Of a stretch of 14,354 nucleotides of DNA, positions 8,705-14,354 are shown one piece after another; within the stretch, counting starts at the first letter, position 1; every line of letters begins with the position of its first letter. Under the pieces are notes generated by a model. The model saw nothing but the letters and a program-made list of their open reading frames with translations. It ran no database searches and was not told the origin of the DNA. The DNA comes from Fidelibacterota bacterium (GTDB taxonomy: Bacteria > Marinisomatota > Marinisomatia > SCGC-AAA003-L08 > TMED6), in NCBI GenBank assembly GCA_014239355.1, contig JAAZYZ010000034.1, positions 1 to 14,354 on the forward strand, written 5' to 3'. Both the position numbers and the translations under genes were made by a program.

Positions 8705-11023
8705 TTAATCTACAAATTTAGCATCAAATGATATTTTTAATAGTTCAAAAAGTTCACTATTTAAATTTATTAATGCCTTTAATTGCCTTTTAGAATCTCG
8801 TTTATTATCTGATTCAATATATGCTTGGCCAAGTGCATATATGGTATACTCATTTTTTGGATTAATGATTAATGATTTTTTAAAAGACCTAATAGCTTTG
8901 GGATAATTTTTTAATTCATAATGACTGGCCCCTAAATAATGCAATATTTCTGAATCAGAACTATTATTTGCTAAATCTAAATAATATAAAGCAGATTTAT
9001 ATTTTTTCACTTTAAAACAAGATACTCCCATTAAATATGCTGCAGTTAAATCGTTGTTATTTTTAATAAAATAATGACTAAATATACTAAGGGCTTCATC
9101 ATATAACTCTAAGTAGTAATATGAAATTGCTAAATTATAGAGCAAATCATGATTATCAGGGTGATAGTATAATCCTTCATGTAATATTGGGACAAGCTCT
9201 GTATATTGTTTTTTTTGTAATAAAGCATATGTTAGTTGATTATATAATAGAATATTGATATATCCGCATTCTTTAGCATACATCAAATAATCATAAGCTA
9301 AATTGTACTCTTGATTTTGATTAGCAATAAATCCTAAATAATAAAAAATTTCTCCGCTTTGAAAATCATCGTATTCTAAAATAATATTATAATAAAATTG
9401 TGCCTGCGTATAATCTCCTAATTCCCAATAAGCAGATGCAATTTTTTTATAAAATATCATATTATTTTGATCTAATTCGATTAGCCTTTTATAATTATCA
9501 ATGGCTTCTGGAAGACGATTGAGAGAATATAAAATGTCAGCCAATATTTTAATTACCTCAGCGTCTTTAGGTTCATAAGATAAATGTCTTCTTAAATATT
9601 CTAATGACTTCTTAAACTGACCTTCCTGATATAAAATTATACCTAATCTATAAATTAAATTATTATTATTATTATCCATGTTAATTGCTTGATTATAATT
9701 TTTAATAGCTTCATTATTATTTAATAATTTTTCATATATTAAGCCAATTTGATAATAAATTTGTGCATCATAAGAATTAAGATTAACCGATTTTTTAAAA
9801 GCAGATAATGCTAGCTTTAAATTATTTGTTTCATAATATGCATTACCTAAAAAATTATATAATTCATAATTTCTAGAATCATATTGTAACAAATCTAAAA
9901 ATAAAGAGATTGATTGTTCAAAATTAGTGTTTTCATATTCAATTAGCGCTAAATAATATTTACTATTATAATGGTCAGGATTTATATCTAAAACTTTAGA
10001 AAAATTTGACTTTGCTTGATTATTATATTGTAAATAATACAAACAAACTCCTTGCTGGAATAATGCTAATTCATTATTAGGACTTGCCCATAATATTTTT
10101 TGATACTCAGAAAGGGCATCAATATAATTTTTCTCTGAATAATGACTATTGGCTGCAATTGTATATCCAATTAAATCGTCAGGCATAATTCTTAAAAACT
10201 CATTAATATAGGATAAAGATAAATTATTATTCCCTAATTTGTATGAAATAATGGCTAAATAAAAATAAGCAGATGCTTGAATATCTTGGTTGTCAGAATA
10301 CTTAGATGTTTGTAAGAAATCTCTTATTTGGCTTAATTCTTCATCATTAAAAGAATTAAAAAAATCATTATAAAAATTATAATCAAATATATCGTATCCT
10401 TCTACAAATCCATTTGCAAGATTAATAATAGCCTGATCAAATTCAGCGCTATCAATATTAACTAACGCGCTATCAATATAATCGTTGGGGTGTATTACAA
10501 AAATTGTATCAGAACTAAAACTAAGATTTGAATCAATTGGGGTTAGATCGCTTTGAGTATGTAACACTTCAGTCCAATTTGTATTATTATAGGATAAAGT
10601 ATCCAATGAATATAAGTATGATAAATGATTAGAAATATGTTCTGATATTTCTAATTGATCATTACTTAAATATATTTCATATAAATACTCAAAGGGAGTA
10701 ATCAATAATTGATTAGACATTAAGGAGTGATAATGCATAATATGAATTGCTTCTTGAAAACACCTAAGTGTATTTAATTCATCATCAATCTTATAATATA
10801 AATCCCCAAGTACAATTAAAGTTTCTGATAAATTTTTATGTTTAGAACCAAAAATTAAGGACTGGATATCATAAATTTTTTCATAATTTGAAATTGCATC
10901 AACATAGGATTTATTTAAAATAAATAATTGTGCCTCATCTCTTAATTCAGTAATAGATAATTGCTCTTCTACCTCAAAAGTGAAACAAATGGATAATAAA
11001 ATTAATATGAAAATTTTTTTCAT
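8705..11023 (-). CDS. Secreted tetratricopeptide-repeat (TPR) protein
   Basis: This 772-residue protein has unknown function. It opens with a short basic start and hydrophobic stretch (MKKIFILILLSICF), a probable Sec signal peptide without a lipobox-type cysteine at the right place, so it should be periplasmic or surface-exposed. Residues 30-100 look like a kinesin-light-chain type TPR (NYEKI.. FGSKH.. GDLYYK). Residues 135-245 are less regular and acidic. From about 250 to 750 there are roughly fourteen 34-residue TPRs with the usual A/G/Y/P pattern, for example YFYLAIISYKLG, LFQQGVCLYYLQ, YNFLGNAYYETN and LHYLGASHYELK. Such superhelices are protein-binding scaffolds, so a role in envelope assembly or secretion is possible but not shown. 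Asparagine and tyrosine are very frequent, matching the low GC content. No Shine-Dalgarno is visible before the ATG. It is divergent from bolA across 97 bases. Confidence 0.88.
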   Translation of the reverse strand: MKKIFILILLSICFTFEVEEQLSITELRDEAQLFILNKSYVDAISNYEKIYDIQSLIFGSKHKNLSETLIVLGDLYYKIDDELNTLRCFQEAIHIMHYHSLMSNQLLITPFEYLYEIYLSNDQLEISEHISNHLSYLYSLDTLSYNNTNWTEVLHTQSDLTPIDSNLSFSSDTIFVIHPNDYIDSALVNIDSAEFDQAIINLANGFVEGYDIFDYNFYNDFFNSFNDEELSQIRDFLQTSKYSDNQDIQASAYFYLAIISYKLGNNNLSLSYINEFLRIMPDDLIGYTIAANSHYSEKNYIDALSEYQKILWASPNNELALFQQGVCLYYLQYNNQAKSNFSKVLDINPDHYNSKYYLALIEYENTNFEQSISLFLDLLQYDSRNYELYNFLGNAYYETNNLKLALSAFKKSVNLNSYDAQIYYQIGLIYEKLLNNNEAIKNYNQAINMDNNNNNLIYRLGIILYQEGQFKKSLEYLRRHLSYEPKDAEVIKILADILYSLNRLPEAIDNYKRLIELDQNNMIFYKKIASAYWELGDYTQAQFYYNIILEYDDFQSGEIFYYLGFIANQNQEYNLAYDYLMYAKECGYINILLYNQLTYALLQKKQYTELVPILHEGLYYHPDNHDLLYNLAISYYYLELYDEALSIFSHYFIKNNNDLTAAYLMGVSCFKVKKYKSALYYLDLANNSSDSEILHYLGASHYELKNYPKAIRSFKKSLIINPKNEYTIYALGQAYIESDNKRDSKRQLKALINLNSELFELLKISFDAKFVD

Positions 11024-11051
11024 TATTGTTAAAATTAAAAATTTTTATGCA

Positions 11052-11080
11052 TATTTACAAAAATCTTAAAAAGATATAAT
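11052..11080 (+). promoter_or_regulatory. Candidate promoter for the bolA-DAHP synthase-aminotransferase operon
   Basis: A perfect TATAAT lies at 11075-11080, about 40 bases before the bolA ATG. The -35 element is weak: TATTTA (11052-11057) at 17 bases or TTTACA (11054-11059) at 15. A short inverted repeat, ATCTT-AAA-AAGAT (11063-11075), fills the space just upstream of the -10 box and could be an operator or simply AT-rich chance. The same 97-base spacer must also hold the promoter of the divergent TPR gene, for which I see no convincing match. Confidence 0.42.
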
Positions 11081-11120
11081 CTAAGATGTTTAAATTTAAG
11101 ACAATTTTAATGACATAATT

Positions 11121-11366
11121 ATGATAGAAAAAAAAATAGAAAAAAAAATAGCAGCAGCATTAAATGATTCAAAAGTATTTACCCAAGATATGACAGGTAA
11201 TAATGATCATTTTAATCTGATTGTAATTTCTGATGCATTTAATGATTTGTCATTAATAGAACAACATAGAATAATATATCGAATATTAGATGATATGATT
11301 ACTAAAGAAATACATGCATTACAAATTAAAACATTAACGTGGAAGCAATGGAAACAAGAAAATTAA
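11121..11366 (+). CDS. BolA/IbaG-family protein
   Basis: This small cytoplasmic protein of 81 residues belongs to the BolA fold. Family members pair with monothiol glutaredoxins to carry or sense iron-sulfur clusters. The core is clear: HFNLIVISDAF (30-40), the SLIEQHRIIY helix (44-53) and EIHALQIKTLT (63-73) with the invariant His65 that helps ligate the shared cluster. The small size and IHALxIKT ending are closer to the IbaG subgroup than to E. coli BolA. The first ten residues contain a duplicated I-E-K-K made by a 12-base tandem repeat. No Shine-Dalgarno is present. Its end overlaps the DAHP synthase start by 19 bases, so the two are probably translated together. A glutaredoxin partner is not in this window. 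Confidence 0.88.
   Translation: MIEKKIEKKIAAALNDSKVFTQDMTGNNDHFNLIVISDAFNDLSLIEQHRIIYRILDDMITKEIHALQIKTLTWKQWKQEN
11124..11147 (+). repeat. 12-base tandem repeat with two A9 tracts in the 5' end of bolA
   Basis: ATAGAAAAAAAA occurs twice in direct tandem and encodes I-E-K-K twice. With the following bases, each copy creates a run of nine As within the first ten codons. Such runs are prone to replication and transcription slippage and to sequencing error; the frame is open as given. Confidence 0.85.
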
Positions 11367-12718
11367 AAAAATCGTGGGATTTAAATAGTTGGCAAAATTT
11401 TAAAATTCTTCAACAGCCTAATTGGCCTGATAGAGATCAATATTATAAAATAATAGCAGAGTTACAAAACTATCCTTCATTAATTTTCCCAAATCAAATT
11501 ATAAAGCTTAGAAAAAGATTAATACAAGTAGCTGAAAATAAAGCATTTATAATACAGGGTGGTGAATGTGCAGAATCTTTTAAAGAATTTTCAGAAGAAA
11601 GTATAAAAAATAAATTAAAAATTCTATTTCAAATGGCAACCATTATATCATATGGAGCATCAATTGATACTCTCAAAATTGGTAGAATAGCAGGACAATA
11701 TGCTAAACCTAGAACATCAAAAATTGAAGTAAGAAATGGTGTTGCTTTACCTGCTTATAGGGGAGACTCAATTAATGATATAACGTTTGATTTAAAAGCT
11801 AGGACCCCTAATCCAACACGTTTATTAGAAGCCTATAATAAGTCAATAGCTACCTTCAATCTAATACAACCTATTATTAAAAATGAATTTAAACTTTTAA
11901 AATATTTTTGGAATATTGATATGTTACATGATTCTAAAATCTATAATAGATTTGAAGAAACAATTAATAATATTAATAAATCACTAAAATTTTTACATAC
12001 CATTAATAGTTCTATAAATTTGTTTAATGAACAAAAATTTAATGAATTTTATATTTCACATGAATGTCTATTATTAGACTATGAAACAGCCTTAACTAAA
12101 AAATATAATACTCAATATTATAATTCTGGTACACATATGGTTTGGTTAGGAGATAGAACACGCAATATTAATAGTGCTCATGTAGAATATTTAAGTGGGA
12201 TTCAAAATCCTATTGGTATTAAATGTGGCCCAGATTTAGATATAGAAGATTTACACTTAATTATTAAAAAATTAAATCCTTATAATGAAAAAGGCAAAAT
12301 TATTCTGATATGTAGATTTGGTTTAAAAAAAATTAAATCTCAATTACCTAAAATAATTAATTTAGTTACAAAAAATAAATTAAATGTGATTTGGACCTGT
12401 GACCCTATGCATGGCAATACATATAAATCACAAAATAAATATAAAACAAGAAATTTTCAAACTATCACTAAAGAGTTGAAACTATTCTTTGACACGCATT
12501 ATAACCATGAAACAAATACAAATGGAGTCCATTTTGAATTTACACCAAATAATGTAACAGAATGTTTAGGAGGAATAAGAAATATTAGAGAATCAGATTT
12601 GCATATCAAATATGAAACATCTTGTGACCCTCGATTAAATCATGAACAGAGTATAGAATTAGCATTTTTAATAACAGACTTAATAAAAGAAAAAGGTAAA
12701 AATTATGACAAAAATTGA
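11348..12718 (+). CDS. Class II (plant/AroG-Mtb type) 3-deoxy-7-phosphoheptulonate (DAHP) synthase
   Basis: This enzyme condenses phosphoenolpyruvate with erythrose 4-phosphate, the first step of the shikimate pathway. Counting from the ATG at 11348 (456 residues), the class II signature runs SWQNFKILQQP (14-24), QGGECAESF (70-78), GRIAGQYAKPR (112-122), LPAYRGD (134-140), DPMHGN (352-357) and NVTECLGG (402-409). The metal ligands are all present: Cys74, His355, Glu397 and Asp427. PEP/phosphate-binding basic residues Arg113, Lys292 and Arg323 are kept. One change stands out: the usual GERTR is GDRTR, with Asp269 in place of a near-invariant glutamate. A GTG at 11339 could give three more residues; neither start has a well-spaced Shine-Dalgarno. 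It overlaps bolA by 19 bases and the aminotransferase by 14. Class II enzymes can also serve phenazine-type pathways, but no such genes are nearby. Confidence 0.93.
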   Translation: METRKLKKSWDLNSWQNFKILQQPNWPDRDQYYKIIAELQNYPSLIFPNQIIKLRKRLIQVAENKAFIIQGGECAESFKEFSEESIKNKLKILFQMATIISYGASIDTLKIGRIAGQYAKPRTSKIEVRNGVALPAYRGDSINDITFDLKARTPNPTRLLEAYNKSIATFNLIQPIIKNEFKLLKYFWNIDMLHDSKIYNRFEETINNINKSLKFLHTINSSINLFNEQKFNEFYISHECLLLDYETALTKKYNTQYYNSGTHMVWLGDRTRNINSAHVEYLSGIQNPIGIKCGPDLDIEDLHLIIKKLNPYNEKGKIILICRFGLKKIKSQLPKIINLVTKNKLNVIWTCDPMHGNTYKSQNKYKTRNFQTITKELKLFFDTHYNHETNTNGVHFEFTPNNVTECLGGIRNIRESDLHIKYETSCDPRLNHEQSIELAFLITDLIKEKGKNYDKN

Positions 12719-14030
12719 TGGCTATGGCGATAAATTAACAGTAAACAATATTTGTATTGGGGATTTATCACCAGCAGAACATGCGAAAATTGAAAAAGAA
12801 AAAGGTGGTCAAAATTATAGCCCTTTAGAAGATGTTGTTGTATCTCATGTTCAAGATGCATCTACCCTTATATGCAGAAAACCTTCTAATAGTACAGTAG
12901 CATCATATGTCGAAGAGGAGTTATTAGATGGATTATGCTGTTATTCAGCTGTTAATCAAGGACAATTAAATAAAACAATAGTAGATGCAGTAGTTGCTCA
13001 TTTAAAGGATGAAAAATTACCAACTGTCCCTAGATCAATTAGACATAAATATATGAGTGCTTTTTTATTAGCGTCAACTTCATTTACTCAAATGGATAGA
13101 GTTGTGCCAAAAGTTGCAGGAGTGGAATCATGGGAATTAACTTTTAAATTATGTAGAAGATGGGGATACTTTGTCAAAAATATACCAGAAAATGAATGTA
13201 TTATAGTTGGAGCAACAGGTAATTTTCATGGACGATCTCTAGCGGCAGTATCAATGTCTGATGATCCAGATTCTAAAAAAGGGTTTGGGCCATTTGTTAG
13301 TGGTATAGCACTAGTGCCTTTCAATGATTATGATGCTCTTAAAGATTTATTTGAAGAAAAAGGAGATAGAATTGCTGCTTTTTCAGTAGAACCAATTCAA
13401 GGTGAAGCAGGTGTTATTGTCCCAGATGATGACTATTGGCCTAAAGTATCTGCGTTATGTAAAAAACATAATATTTTACTTGCATTTGATGAAGTGCAAA
13501 CAGGTTTTGGTAGAACAGGAGAAAATTTTGCACATCAATTATATAATGTAAAACCAGATATCATGGGGTGTGGGAAAGCAGCTGGTGGAGGAATTTTGCC
13601 TGTTTCATTTGTAGCAGGTAGAAATGATGTTATTGGCACATTAACTCCTGGTTCAGAAGGCTCTACATTTGGAGGTTATCCATTAGCATCAGTAGTGGGA
13701 GTATATGCTATTAAAACTCTAATAGAAGAAAATTTAACTCATAATGCAAAAATTAGAGGTGCTCAATTAATGAAACATTTTGAAAATTTAAAAAATGATT
13801 TTCCAGATAAAATTAAAGAAGTGAGAGGAAAGGGTTTGCTTACAGCATTTGAAATGCATGATGAAGAAAAATTAGATGGACATGTAGTGTCAATGGAATT
13901 ATTAAAAAATGGCATATATGCAAAAGAGACTCATCATTCAACCGTTAGAATAGCACCGGCCTTAACAGTTACTGAAGAACATATTAATCAATTAGGTGAT
14001 AAAATTAGATTGGTAGTTTCTAAACTATAA
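12705..14030 (+). CDS. Class III PLP aminotransferase, divergent ornithine aminotransferase-like
   Basis: This probable cytoplasmic PLP enzyme of 441 residues is closest in pattern to ornithine delta-aminotransferase (RocD/OAT), which makes glutamate-5-semialdehyde. Residues matching OAT catalytic positions are all kept: Tyr80 (CCYSAVNQG), Phe174-His175 and Arg177 (GNFHGRS), Glu229 and Glu234 (VEPIQGEAG), Asp262 and Gln265 (FDEVQTGFGRTG), Schiff-base Lys291 (GKAAGGG), Thr321 (GSTFGG) and Arg415 (VRIAPAL). The N-terminal half is unusual. The common VWDxxGxxYLD strand is replaced by about 29 residues (51-79) rich in Ser, Val and Glu, the TSRAFYN segment reads VPRSIRH, and the cofactor-phosphate motif NTGVEA reads VAGVES (137-142). 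The reading frame is clean with no sign of frameshift. Substrate may therefore differ from ornithine. It starts inside the end of the DAHP synthase gene with AAAGGT about 8 bases upstream. Confidence 0.85.
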   Translation: MTKIDGYGDKLTVNNICIGDLSPAEHAKIEKEKGGQNYSPLEDVVVSHVQDASTLICRKPSNSTVASYVEEELLDGLCCYSAVNQGQLNKTIVDAVVAHLKDEKLPTVPRSIRHKYMSAFLLASTSFTQMDRVVPKVAGVESWELTFKLCRRWGYFVKNIPENECIIVGATGNFHGRSLAAVSMSDDPDSKKGFGPFVSGIALVPFNDYDALKDLFEEKGDRIAAFSVEPIQGEAGVIVPDDDYWPKVSALCKKHNILLAFDEVQTGFGRTGENFAHQLYNVKPDIMGCGKAAGGGILPVSFVAGRNDVIGTLTPGSEGSTFGGYPLASVVGVYAIKTLIEENLTHNAKIRGAQLMKHFENLKNDFPDKIKEVRGKGLLTAFEMHDEEKLDGHVVSMELLKNGIYAKETHHSTVRIAPALTVTEEHINQLGDKIRLVVSKL

Positions 14031-14075
14031 ATAATTTGTCTTTAAGAGGGTTTATCAATTAAATTTTGCTTAATA

Positions 14076-14216
14076 ATGAAACGTACAGTTAAATATAAAA
14101 GTTTAATAAGTAAAATAATATCTGGAGCATTTTTATTTTATTTATTAAAGGGAATAATGTGGCTAGTAGTATTATATTTTTTCCCTACTTTATTTAATAA
14201 AATATTTGGAGAATAG
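14076..14216 (+). CDS. Small membrane protein, 46 residues, unrecognised
   Basis: I do not recognise this protein. It has a basic N-terminus (MKRTVKYKSLISK) followed by a hydrophobic stretch at about 14-36 that is interrupted by one lysine at position 25, then PTLFNKIFGE. It should sit in the inner membrane with the N-terminus inside, by the positive-inside rule. It lies 45 bases after the aminotransferase on the same strand, and its stop codon is directly followed by the ATG of the next gene (TAGATG), which argues that both are real and translated together. No Shine-Dalgarno is seen. Confidence 0.6.
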   Translation: MKRTVKYKSLISKIISGAFLFYLLKGIMWLVVLYFFPTLFNKIFGE

Positions 14217-14354
14217 ATGACATATAAATATTACTATACAATTATTAGTATCATACTATTAATTATAACAGGTTGTAAAGATTCAAATAAAATACAATTG
14301 GAATCAATTATTGATGAGTTTGAATATTTAAAAAATAATAATCTTATTGAAGAA
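14217..14354 (+). CDS. Putative lipoprotein, N-terminal part (cut by window end)
   Basis: The first 46 codons are visible and open to the window edge. The start is a lipoprotein signal peptide: MTYKYYYTIISIILLIITGC, with the lipobox ITGC placing the lipidated cysteine at position 20, followed by the polar segment KDSNKIQLESI. The protein should be anchored in the inner or outer membrane facing the periplasm. The mature part seen so far is charged and probably helical, with no recognisable domain. It begins immediately after the stop of the small membrane protein. Confidence 0.65.
   Translation, partial: MTYKYYYTIISIILLIITGCKDSNKIQLESIIDEFEYLKNNNLIEE

Noticed and set aside
11024..11120. Promoter for the TPR gene in the divergent spacer
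   Set aside because: Only weak matches such as TTGTCT with an imperfect -10 were found in very AT-rich sequence.
11339..11347. GTG start for DAHP synthase three codons upstream of the ATG
   Set aside because: It has no ribosome site and gives no extra conserved residues; it cannot be excluded.
12855..12945. Possible frameshift in the aminotransferase where the VWDxxGxxYLD strand is missing
   Set aside because: Where I read an alternative frame across this segment I did not find the missing motif, and homology resumes in the same frame, so it looks like genuine divergence.
1..14354. CRISPR arrays, insertion sequences, phage genes or attachment sites
   Set aside because: No regularly spaced repeats, transposase or integrase motifs, and no duplicated tRNA end was seen.

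Overview
The window is an AT-rich, gene-dense stretch of a bacterial chromosome with short spacers, many one-base gaps or overlaps between genes, and few Shine-Dalgarno sequences. No transposase, integrase, phage gene or CRISPR array is visible. The style is that of a streamlined, probably free-living aquatic bacterium. The tRNA-Glu has no encoded CCA tail, and its GGCCCGT acceptor resembles Bacteroidota-like lineages rather than Gammaproteobacteria, whereas exonuclease I, YaaA and BolA are commonest in Proteobacteria. A marine lineage such as Marinimicrobia (SAR406) would fit both, but this is inference and no marker gene here settles it.

Left two thirds (13-11023) reads entirely on the minus strand. 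In transcription order: a secreted TPR-repeat protein; yaaA (peroxide stress) joined with no gap to sbcB (exonuclease I, GTG start); carA and carB, the two subunits of carbamoyl-phosphate synthetase; a D-2-hydroxyacid dehydrogenase; prolyl aminopeptidase (pip); and tRNA-Glu(UUC), which seems to have its own promoter. carA, carB, the dehydrogenase and pip are separated by 1, 6 and 10 bases and are probably one transcript.

Right third (11121-14354) is on the plus strand and diverges from the TPR gene across a 97-base spacer. It holds a BolA/IbaG-family protein, a class II DAHP synthase (first step of aromatic amino acid synthesis) and a divergent ornithine-aminotransferase-like enzyme, each overlapping the next, then a 46-residue membrane protein and the start of a lipoprotein that runs off the window.

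The most interesting point is the start of carA. A textbook intrinsic terminator (7-bp GC-rich stem, 7-base loop, nine Ts) lies inside the coding sequence from its seventh base onward. An in-frame stop just upstream shows that the ATG before the hairpin is the only conventional start for carA. A 12-codon upstream ORF ends at the foot of the hairpin, and a 7-bp alternative pairing could pull the hairpin apart. Together these look like an attenuator controlling carAB, possibly linked to pyrimidine or translation status. This arrangement is read from sequence only. The aminotransferase is the second item: every catalytic residue is kept, but the N-terminal substrate and cofactor motifs are strongly altered.
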